A stretch of DNA of 64,000 nucleotides, from the NCBI GenBank assembly GCA_009746045.1, contig RPFO01000167.1:1308074-1372073 (forward strand), read 5' to 3'. The stretch comes from Mesostigma viride. Lineage: Eukaryota; Streptophyta; Mesostigmatophyceae; Mesostigmatales; Mesostigmataceae. The notes beneath the pieces were generated by a model. The model was not told the DNA's origin. It worked only from the letters and a program-made list of their open reading frames with translations, and made no database searches. The translations under genes were made by a program, and so were the position numbers. Of the stretch, positions 25,201 to 37,200 are shown in pieces. Position 1 is the stretch's first letter. Each line of letters begins with the position of its first letter.

Positions 25201-28200
25201 AAGGCTTGCCAGCATCTTCCTAAGCAGGAAGATTGATATAGGTGACATCAAGATAGTCGAAACAGACAGAAGCCTGGCAAGAAACCGGGCACGCGCTATG
25301 TTGCCAACTGCATCAAGCGTCTGCAAAGGACCAAGAACTTAGATCGTGATTTGCGCTGCTCATATCTTGTATTACCATCGCCGTGACTGGTACTTTTCGG
25401 GGTCACAGTTTTCTGCTCCCCAAGCGCCTATTATGCCTGTCATGAATGGTACTTATTGGGGTCGTTGTTTTCTGCTTCCCAAGCGCCTATTATGCCTGTC
25501 ATGACTGGTACTTATTTGGGTCGTGGTTTTCTGCTTCCCAAGCGCCTATTATACCTGTCATGACTGGTACTTGTTTGGGTCGTGGTTTTCTGCTTCCCAA
25601 ACGCCTATTATGGCTTTTTTGTTGTATTCACCTTTGCCCGGACTTCCAGACTTTTTTTTTGCAAACTTATAGCCCGAGGCGGGGCCCGACATTAATTAAG
25701 AGGTACCTTGAAATTAAATAAGAGACATGCCTCTATCCAGATATATTTTTGGACGCGAGTTTCGATTGGCGTTAACTTGTAGTATTGGACGACAACTTGT
25801 CAAGCCGTTCCATTCATTTTGACTTTTACATTTTCACACAATTGCCAAAAAAGGATCACTTATATACCCGACTTCTCCGTTAAATCTCATCGACCGGGTT
25901 TCGAAACAACCCACGAACGCCGTAGATGCAGATCCAACGGAGTAAACAACGTCACGACCGACGCGGCGCCAAATAGTCGCCTAGGTTCCTAGCTTTTCTG
26001 CGAGCCATTTTGCTGTACAACGTCGTGCCACGTCGTGTACCCGTGAGATGTACCCGTGAGATGTACCCGTGAGATGCAAAATCCGCTTGCCAGACCGGGA
26101 TTCCGGGAACTCCGTCCAATACCGTCGTGCAGTACCACCAATGCACTACCAATCTATCAATCGTACAATACTACGACTTAACGCCAACAGAAACTTGCCT
26201 CCAAAACTATATATTCATAGAGGCACGCCTCTTATTTGATTTTAAGGTACCTCTCTTTTAATCTCAGCCCCCGGAGACTTGTCTTCTCCCGGTTAGGGCT
26301 AAGTTTTGCAAAAAACCGAAGTCCTAAGTCGAAACCATTTTTTCCTCCTGTATGCCTGTCATGAATGGTACTTATTGGGGTCGTGGTTTTCTGCTTCCCA
26401 AGCGCCTATTATGCCTGTCATGACTGGTACTAATTTGGGTCGTGGTTTTCTACTTCCCAAGCAGCCTATTATCCTGTCATGAGTGGTACTTATTGGGGTC
26501 GTGGTTTTCTGCTTCCCAAGCGCCTATTACCCTGTCATGAATGGTACTTATTGGGGTCGTTGTTTTCTGCTTCCCAAGCGCCCATTATGCCTGTCATGAA
26601 TGGTACTTATTGGGGTCGTTGTTTTCTGCTTCCCAAGCGCCTATTATGCCTGTCATGAATGGTACTTATTGGGGTCGTTGTTTTCTGCTTCCCAAGCGCC
26701 TATTATGCCTGTCATGACTGGTACTTATTGGGGTCGTTGTTTTCTGCTTGCCAAGCGCCTACTATACCTGTCATGACTGGTACTTATTTGGGTCGTGGTT
26801 TTCTGCTTGCCAAGCGCCTATTATGCCTGTCATGACTGGTACTTGCCTGTCATGGCTGGTACATGCCTGTCATGGCTGGGTCGTGGTTTTCTGCTGGACT
26901 GCTACCCACCAACTATTGACCCTGCTTTAAAACTTCCCCACCCCGCCTCCCCTGCCATCCATCACCGTTATTCGACAGCTTCAACACGACCACCAGCAAG
27001 GTGGGGTATTTCGAGATCTACGTGCACCCGTCTGCGGATGACTTTGTCTTCTTGCTGGTTGAAGAGCGGGCGGCGTGGGATATGGCCAACAACTACAACT
27101 TGGAGGTTGGCGGCGTGCAAGTGCAGCACTGTGAGTTTGGTGTCTTGTTATTCGGCTCGCGTTGACAGTAACCTGAGGTATGTCTGCACCGTGGCCGAGC
27201 GCCTCATTGTGAGTGTACTAGTACATCATGTGCACTTTTAATGGTTGCTTCTGCTCTGTCTAGACCACTGATCCTGTGAGCCACGTGAACGACTGGCGCG
27301 CTCTCAGAGGGGTACGTTAGTGCAATATTGTGGGTTCTGGTAAATGTGGATGCGCAGTTGGGAGGATGCGCAGTTAAGAGGAAGTGCAAGTACACCTGAT
27401 GTCACCAATCCAAGGTAGTGCAGTTTGGAGGATTACTTACCTTGGATGGTGACATCATCCAGCACGGGGAGGGGGGGGGGGGGGGGCGCTCGCTCAGACG
27501 CGTATCCTCGGCCGGCTGGGCCGCCCCTTCGACTTTGAGCCTCTTGTTGCGCGTTGAATCCCGACTTTAGAAACTGCTCACCGCTCTTGCCTGGTGGCCT
27601 TGGCCCGGCATGCCGCGCCCGTGCACGTATGCCTTGCGCAGATACCAAAAACAACGGCACAAAGGACCTGTCCAATTACGCCGCCATCGTGATGGCAGCT
27701 GGCGTCGCCGCCGGTGTCCTATCAGGGGTAGCGTCCAGCGCCAGCGGCGGCGGCCTGGGAAGCCTCGCGGTAAGTTTCATACTACCAATGTAAAGGAAAC
27801 AACCACTAGTGCGACGATATATGAGATGCGTGGCTCTCTAAGCAGTTATTTACAATCACGTGATTGCTCTGTGCCGATGTGCAGCCTGAAGCCAAGGAAT
27901 ATCTGCTTCTGACACAAGAACTGGTATGAAGTAGGGAAGACGGGCATGGCAGGCAGTAGAGCTATGATCCAGGATCCCTCCCCTCCTGGCGGTGCATCGG
28001 TAAGCCGGGAGAGTAGCTGGGGTCCATGAATCTCGGTAACCGTTGAATGACCTGTTCATAGATCCATGCTCTTCGCGCCTCAGGAAATCCTCAGCCCGAA
28101 AAAAAACTCAAATGCCTTCCAAGAAAGCAGCCAGTCTTTTTGCCACCTCCGTTCTTCTGCCGACCTTCCCTTGTACAATCATGCGATGTATTGTTGTTTT

Positions 28201-31200
28201 GCTTGTAAGTTTAGGTACAATTAGCTACATCATGCTCCATGCCCCTAAAGCCCGGTAAACGTAAGGCACGGAAGGTATCTCCAGAACTGGCCTGCCATTG
28301 AGCGCTACGTGGCTTATTCATCTCCCCATGGGCCTCGCCACCTCTCTGACTATCATGATTCCTCCTAGGTCTTACTGTGGACTCTTCGAGTGGAGCCGCA
28401 AGGCACATTCTGTCCTTGTGCATCATCTCCTCAACTTACCAGTCCTTACCCTGCCTCTGCTTTGGTTGTGTGTATTCCGCGTCTGCAATGCCCTGACCTA
28501 CTTGCCTACTTTCTGCCATCGACCGTCTGCTTGCTTGTCACGATCCCTCCAATCTTCCTCCCACACCACGCCCTGCCTGCCGTCTTCGGTCCGTCTTTGG
28601 CATAATCTGTCAACCCCGCAGACCATGCTCGGCCACGTCCAGCTGATTCAGGTAAGAACCTCTTAGTTGTACATTGACAACTGTGTTTTTCTGGCAATCG
28701 ATGGTTCTGTGACATGAGGGGTCATGCCCAGCTTCCTCAGGCAAGGACCGCTTAGTTCCATGTTGACCGCTCATGCAGGATCCAAGGCCGTGGGAAGGGT
28801 ACTCTCTTTTGCCACTTGTTTCTTCGTGCCTTCCATTATGCATGCGACCAATCTCGCGGGGGTGTGGCATATAGCTGGTCCTGCCTGCTTTACTGCTGCG
28901 GTGTCATCCTTTCCGTCGCCTCCCTGTATCCTCCCTGTGATTGTCGGTGCTCCCCAGATGATGAACGGTGTGGACATCCCGGCCGACCCCATCGTGTATG
29001 AGTCCACCAACAGGTGGGTGCGCACCGAGGTTGCTGTAGTACAGTGGTCTTACCTCTCTATAGCATTCAAGGGTATTTGTATCGAGGATGCGGCTAGTTG
29101 GCGCCTTAATTTACTAGCTGGGTGGTGATTAATCCCACCACGGCATTTAAGGTCATGTTTGCGGAGGATGCGGTTGCGATCGTGGCTAGGTAAGTTGGTG
29201 CCTTTATTTACCGGGTGATGAGACTGGCATCAAGGTTGTGTCTCCGTTCTTCTCCACCCCAACCCAGTCTCTGACAAGCTGTTTCTGGGGCCATTCATGC
29301 CCAGCTTTCCCTGCTGCCATGCGCATCCTCTTGCATCCCTCCCATCCCCTTCCCTCCTTAACAAGTTGCTTCTGGTTTCGCCCGTTTCCACCCATCCTTT
29401 CTGCTGCCACCCGCAGCATGAAGTGGCTCTCCTTTGTCTTCCCCATCCCCTTCCTCGAGGACCTGAACGAGAAAACCGAGGCACGCCCGGCCCCGATCGC
29501 TGGGGTCACACCCTCCCCCCCAACGGCCGCGCGCAAGCTACGCCTGCGGGTGCTCCTAGCCACCGACGAACCAGTGGCACCGGCCACACCCCCATCCCCC
29601 ACAAACTCCACCATGAACTGCCTGGCGACGCCGCTGCTGTGCGATCTGGAGCACATCTCTGCTGCGGCGGAGTCGGTGGGTGGCAGGGCCTAGCTGCATT
29701 AAAAAGAAGAGCGCAGAATGCTAATCGAGTCAGGGACCCAGCAGTGGCATCATGGCCGCGACACGTGCACTGCCTGTGTTAGCTTTTGCTACCGTTGCTT
29801 CTCTTTTTCTCCTGAAGGCTTCCTACGCCCGATGCCACGACACAGTCAGTGGACTGGTCACAGTAGCCCCACCCTGGGATTTAATGTGGGGGTTCCCATG
29901 GAAGCAGCATGACCTGGGTGAAAAAAGGGATCTGCCCTTTCTTACCCATTCACGCAAGGCCACACCCTATACCAGTGTTGTAGGGCAATCAAAAGAGAAG
30001 CGCCGTGGCTCTCACTCTTGGAATGGGAAAGGGGATGGGGTGGGGGGAGGGTGGACCTGCATCAGCTGCTTGCGCTGTGGGGGCCTGAGGAAAAACTCGT
30101 GTGCCACATTTTATGAGGTACGATAGTCCCATTGTAAATTATGGCAGGGCCAAGGTGTGACATCAATCTTAGAAAGGTAGGCACCCTTGATGGTAGATTG
30201 CAGTAGTGTCGCATTAGATTGCAGTAGTGTCGCAGTAGTGTTGCAGCGCTAGTACCATAGAACCACGCATCTTTTAGTATTTTGGACATTACATGACATT
30301 CAGGTTACATAAGTTGTCTTCGGTTATGAGATACTGAAATGGCATCGTGCTAGTGCTCACACCTGAAACTTAATTTCTATTGCATGCTCACGGCCCCCTG
30401 GCCAAGTAAGTTTCAGGAGAGTAAGCTTCAGTTCAGTTGATACAAGCGGAGATACTGCTGCGCTCTGCGGGCGTTTAGCGAGCACCGGTCAAGCAAGGCC
30501 CCACGGAAAGGCCAGCGGACAAGTTTGGGTGGTGCCTGATAACCTGGCGCATGCATCCCTTGGGCGCCACCTGTCGACCCCCGCAGGCAAGGAATGCGGT
30601 CGAAGACCCACCCCCCGTCCCGTCGTATCCTGAGCTGGACGATTTCCAAGGGTAAGTGCGGGGGGCAGTATTATTGTTGCTGTTGCATGTTGCCAGATAT
30701 AGTGAAGGTTTCTGTGAGTACTCTGTGAGAAAGCCTCTTGAGGCTGGACTATGCTTCGCGCGCGGCAAATTGCCATGTGAAGTCGCGTAAGTGGAATTGA
30801 TGCAAGCATGATCACCTGGCTTTATGCTCGTCAGCCATGCACTGATCAAACGGTCGACATGCGGATGACATTGATGCAATCTCCATTCAAGTTGGTATTG
30901 ACAAATCTTCTGTTTTGTTCACAAATGTGACTTCCCATGCAAATGTGACTTCCAATCAAAATAATCACCCACACACACACACACACCACCCAAAACGGCC
31001 AGTCTCGGGGACTTCCTGTCGGTAATGTTTGTCTCCGCGATTCAAGTCGTCACAGTGCTCCTCGTCCACTTTCTCGCGATCCGCGTCTGGTGGGCGCTCC
31101 ACCGGCGGTGGCCGCACAAGTACAAGGACTACCCCAAGTTCCTCATGTTCCCCATGTTGGAGATATTCGCGGGGATGATGGTCATCCCGGCATTCACGCG

Positions 31201-34200
31201 CGCATCGGCATTCTTTACGACAAGTATGTGGAGGCTTGGATAAAAGCGTGGACACGCTAGTCAGAGTTATTTTTTTTTAATTTTGCTTTCAGGCTACCCA
31301 CCTGGGTGCTATGACCTGTTAAAAATTTAGCCCAGAATGCTACACAAGCGTGGCGAGGTAAGGTAGGGCTGGGTGTAGTGGGACTGGGTATAGCTGGGCT
31401 GGATGATGAGGCTGCACAAGTGATGCGAAGTAAGGTAGGGCTGGGTGTAGTGGGACTAGGTATAGCTGGGCTGGATGATGAGGCTGCACAAGTGTGGCGA
31501 GGTAAGGTAGGGCCAGGTGTAGTGGGACTGGGTATAGCTGGGCTGGATGATGAGGCTGCACAAGCGTGGCGAGGTAAGGTAGGGCTGGGTGTAGTGGGAC
31601 TAGGTATAGCTGGGCTGGATGATGAGGCTGCACAAGCGTGGCGAGGTAAGGTAGGGCTGGGTGTAGTGGGACTAGGTATAGCTGGGCTGGATGATGAGGC
31701 TGCACAAGTGTGGCGAGGTAAGGTAGGGCCAGGTGTAGTGGGACTGGGTATAGTTGGGCTGGATGATGAGGCTGCACAAGTGTGGCGAGGTAAGGTAGGG
31801 CTAGGTGTGGTGGGACCAGGTATACTAGGGCTGGGTACGATGGTCCAATGCCCGTCCCAGTAAAACGTGCTCGCTCGCATTTCTTGTGTGGTCACGCTCT
31901 TCAGGCTGTATCTTCTGTGGCCGTAACGCATCCTGGGCTACCCGAAGACCTGGGGCCGCACTGGCGGAGCGTGGGCTGCCATGTCTCAGCTCGCTGCCAA
32001 ACATATTAATAAACATATTACTACTATCAACCAAACGATGTATTATGAATCGCTGAAAGCATGTCATATGTTCTCATTGAGGTCGTGGTGTCTCAATGTC
32101 GCCACGAACTCATGCTCCCTTGTGTGGAAATTTTGTGCGGATTTGTTTCACGCTGGGCTTGCATCCCCTTGACTGGGACAGGTGGGGAGTTCCTCTCAAA
32201 GCCGATCGGCATCTTCTTGCTGCTGACGTTTCCCTGCCTGTTCTATACATACATCGCGTACGTAATCATCTGGAGGGTCATCCAGGTACGTTCCCGCAGT
32301 TTTCGCCGTAGCGCGCCACGTGCCGATAAAGGCTACAACGTGGCATGCTTGGGGCAGGAGCGTCGGAAGGTTTTTTGAGTCCGCTTGCAGTCCGCACGAG
32401 GCAAGATACTTTGCGTGCTGCGATTTGTTTTCTTAGTAGCATTTTTTTATTTGTGTGGCGAATCTCACTGTGGTGATGGTCGCTGCACAATCAAAGTGTA
32501 ACGTGGAAAGCTGCATCAGTTCCTTCGAGGAAACATGGAGGTTATACATGCTGACCAAGACATTTAGCATGCACGCATCTTTCATATTTCATAAGTCGGC
32601 ATGTCATACTTTCCTAGGGGTCATCCTGAGCGTGGCCATGGCATAGGGGTCTGTGTATGACCGGTCAGCGTACTACCCTGGCACACCGGTTCCTTCCGAA
32701 ACAACCAGCCCGGGTTCACAGGAACATGGCAAGGCTTCTGGGCGCGGGTGCATGAACCGCGTGTAAAACTGCCACACACCCACATATACCCAAGAACACG
32801 GTCATGTGGTCTTGGAGCCCATTGTTTGTGGTCTTGCAGCCTGTCGTGGATAACGGCAGCTGCATCGACCTCCCCCCCTTGTGGTATTCATGGGAAGGAT
32901 CCTCGTGTTGGGTGCCGCCCGTCGTTGCGGGGAACAGAATAAATGCTGTGTGTACCGAGTCTCCGTCAAGAAGTCGGAGAAGTTCATCGGGATCGCGGAG
33001 GGGGCGGAGACCGAGGAGAGGGTCGGCGAGTGGAAGGACCCGAACGCGAGCAAGTTCAAGGACGCCGTGGCGCAGTACGTGTGCTTGCATAGCTTTTCCT
33101 GTTTGTCGGCATGTTATCAATTGAGTGGATATGTCCACGCCGTGGCCCAGTATATACATAGCTGATCTAGCGTGACTATAGCTGCTTGCTAGCATGTTAC
33201 CGACCTGTTTGCCGGCAAAATGGCGATACAGTCGTATCCGTCTGTTATTGCCATGCTGCTAGCCAAGTAGATACAGCAGCACCACGGCCCAGTATGTCAG
33301 GCTAGCTCAGTACTATTTGTGTGCTACTGTGTTGTTGCTAATGATTTGCTAGCATGATTATGGACCACATGCTGGCATAACGGCATGTTGTTTGCTAGCA
33401 TTGCCAACTATGTGTGAGCATGCTACGAGCCCAGTAGATGTGGGTGGCACTTTGGGCCACATGCATGGCAGGCTGCCTCAGCAGGCCAACAGCCAGGGTC
33501 CTGCTCGTCCCAGGGAGTTTGTTGGTTGGTCGACTGCACCTGGCCTGTTGGCCCTGCTTGGATTAAAATTAGCACAGCCTTGGTCATAAGTACCTTGTGT
33601 AGTTCTACCCATGGATACAGGTATAAGTACCTTGTGTAGTTCTACCCATGGATATAGTTATAAGTACCTTGTGTAGTTCTACCCATGGATACAGTCATAA
33701 GTACCTTGTGTAGTTCTACCCATGGATATAGTTCCGACTCATATTCCTAATTAATTAAATAATTAATTAATTTATATAGTTCCGACTCGACAAACGCGGA
33801 TAAGATCACAGCAGGCTCGAGCTACCATGGTCCGGATTCTCCCGATTTCTGGCCTGCGCTGGTTGTCTCCATGGTAGATTGTGTCCTGTTGATACAGAAG
33901 TGACGCCTTTGCTGCCTTATGGGCAGGTCGCCGAGTTACCCCCGTCCGTTGACAAAGGAGGGCGTCGGACCCGATGTTTGCTAAGAGCTCTTTGTGCAGA
34001 CCTCTTAAGCTCTGGCAGCGAAAGGTGGTTGACTTCTCACTTCTATCTGACCGTCATGTGCAGTGTTAAACAGCACATAGCAACAACTGTTCTCTGTAAT
34101 CTCCCGATTCAGGCATGTTTTTAGTCAAACTTTTACCTATGGCATGTATACGGACCTTGCGCTCCCCACGGGGAGAAATGTCTTCCAACACTTGCTGACA

Positions 34201-37200
34201 TCCGCAGTGACATCTCCTGTGCCTCACTGCGTTAATAATTTTCCCACCTCGAATAATTTTCCCACCTCGAAAACTCTTCCAGGTACGGCCTGCTGTTCGC
34301 AAGCTACGGCGGCCCTGTGGAAGATGAGACCACAGAGGCCGCGGACGTGGAAGCCGGGGCAGACAAGGCGGGCGGCAAACTCCCTGGTGGCAACCCCAAA
34401 GCTGCCGGGTCCCCAAAGAAAACGAAGCGGAAGATGAGCCGCAAATTCACGTTTAGCCGCAGCTTTACCGGTCGCAGTTTTGTGGGCCATGGTTTCAGAG
34501 ATGGGCAGAGCTTCACGGGCGGGCGCAACTTCTTTGACGATGATGTGGGGGGGAACCGGCGCCGGGGGGGGGGATATCGACGACGAGCACGAGTCGATGA
34601 TCCGGGAGCGGATGATGGGGCGGCTGCGCGCTTCGTACACACTCGTTGTGTTCACGAAACAGGTCCGTCAACGCACTAGTGTTGCTGTACACACTGGTGG
34701 TGTTCTGGCGACGAGTAGCAAGCCTATTGCCCTATACAGCTGCGGTGTATACAAAACCTGTGCACGGAGAGCCCCTGCTCTGTGCACATGCCAATCCATA
34801 GCACAAGGGACAAGGAGTACTATGCTGTCGTTGTTGCGAAGGCACGCCTTCTGAAGATCACATGCAGGCTGAGTCAGCGTAATTTAGGCAAATTCGTCAG
34901 CTCATGCGTTGGCCAGCAGCTAGAGATCTACATTGCTCATTGGTATATGGCAACTCCTCCCCGCAACTTAAACTGCCAAAATTAAACAGTGTAGGTCACT
35001 GTGATAGATCAAGACTGGACACCCACACCCACACACCCACACACCCACACACCCACACACCCACACACCCACACACCCACACACCCACCAAGGTAGTATC
35101 ACCGAAACCATTCCAATCTGGCCCCCTCCTCCTTACCCCACCCCTCCATTTGGGGCAGGGCGCATCTTCTCTGCTCACCGTTTTGCTCTCGACTTAATCT
35201 ATTTTCCTTTCTTCGGCCCCTTTCCTTGCACGCCCAATCGTCCACCCACCCTCCTCACCCCACCCTGCAGCTTATGATGGCCGCTCTGTCAGGGATCAAA
35301 GTGAAGGACTCCCACCGGACGCTGGCAGGGTGGTCGGAGGTACGCGCCCCGAGGCAACAGCGATGGCACTTAGCCATCGTCGTGGCCTTGATCACGCTTA
35401 GGCTAAACTATGTATGTGTGCGTAACCAGGTCAGGGGGTGGGGGATAATCATCGATCCTCGAGCTTCTCCTGGAGACTGCATGCTGTTGGGAGTGCCACC
35501 GTCGATATTTCACGCCACGCTCAACCTGTGGGTATGTCTCGTATCCCGCCCATCGCACAAGGAAACCTGCGCCGCGTAATAATGCAGCGGACCTTCTCGG
35601 CTCTTACGAATCTTTCGGCTATTTTTCTCCCTTTCCTTGGCCTGGGCCCCTCTCGGTCTGCGTGTCCTCACTGTGGCGCGCTTCTTTGGTGCAGATGTCG
35701 GCACTCTCTGCATTCTTGCTGATCGACGTGCTGTATGTCTTCTTCACCCAGGTAAAGCTTCCATGTGGTAAAAAGTTCCCAACGAGGGGAAAATGTTTTG
35801 GTTTAGGCTGGCAGCTTCATTCGTGTGGAGCTCTTCGACCTTATCATTCAGCTTACCGGTTGTGCCTGCCTAACTAAATAGCCTAGAAACCTCCAAGCGG
35901 TTATTGGGATGCTACCTCTTTGATGTGCCCATCACGCTTTTCACTAGATGCGCCTGACCCTGCTCGAACATCACACAACCCCAATCGACCTACGATCAAA
36001 CAACAACACCCCAATCGACCTACAGTCAAACAATAATACCCCAATCGACCTATAATCAAACACCAACACCCTAATCGAACTATAATCAAACAATAACACC
36101 CCAATCGACCTATCATCAAACAGCTCTGCATACATATTGCCAGGATGATGGCACACATGTGGCCCCCAGCAGTGCAGCGTGGCAGGGTTTTGCTGTATTT
36201 CGGGATGCCACGCGAGCTCTGCACAGGGCGGGGGGTGGTTGCGCAGAATAGCTGCATTTCTGTTGTGTGCTCTGAGCGTGGTGGCAGGCACACTCACTCC
36301 TCCATGCATCTCTTAGAAAGGATGGCCACTGCCCAGGAGACGAGCGTGAGTATGTGAACAACAGCAGGACAATGAAAATAGCCAAGGACGTCACAGGGGG
36401 ATGGCCACAGTGGGCGTGGAAGGAGGGGGCTTTGCTGCCTGTGTCTGCTGCTACAACCAAGCTTGGGGCTTGGCGGAACATATAGGCAGCTACAACCGGG
36501 GCTCGGTTGGGCCTTGACAGAGTGCTGCGGTGCTTTCGAGGCACACCCTGTTGTGGGATTGTGGCAGTGCTTTGGTTCGCCCTCGCGGGGTCATGTCCCC
36601 CCCAAGATATCTCACGGGTTCTCCCATGTTCGCCCGCGGCTGCTCTTTCTCCCGCTTGTTCTCGCAGCCGCAACTGAAACGGGTGGACTGGGTCGTCGCC
36701 TTGGGCTCCACTGCGCTCGAGTTTGGCATCGTGATGTGCGGGCTGATGCTGCTGGTGGGCGACGCCAGCAGGAACAAGAGCTACCGCAGCAGTGTCAGCC
36801 ACGCCATGCTGGCATTGATGATGACCGCCATCCTGCTGCAGATGGTTGGCCAGTGAGTAAATCGGCTACAATCCGCAGTTGCTCTTGTACTGCTTGGATG
36901 GCATAGGTACCAGCGACATTGTGGACCTAATTTACATCTTTTTACAATGCCGACTGCTACTACCATCTCTGACTTGATAGATACCCTCGAGCCCATCTTT
37001 TGCGAGCTCATCCTTGGTGTGCCCCTCTTCGGGTGCCCGTCTGTGGACATGCCCCCCCCCTGGCTCGCTCTGCCAGGTTCATCGAGCTGTACAGCGTGGG
37101 CAAGGAATGGATCGAGAAGCGACGAGAGAAAGCCCAGCAACAACAGGGAGAGCCACTGCCGGCCCCTGACGGGGCCACCGGCCCATCCCCAGGCCTGACC

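Noticed and set aside
31257-31931. 224-codon Pro/Ser-rich minus-strand frame
   Set aside because: Comes from the 72-bp minisatellite inside an intron; no flanking coding signal.
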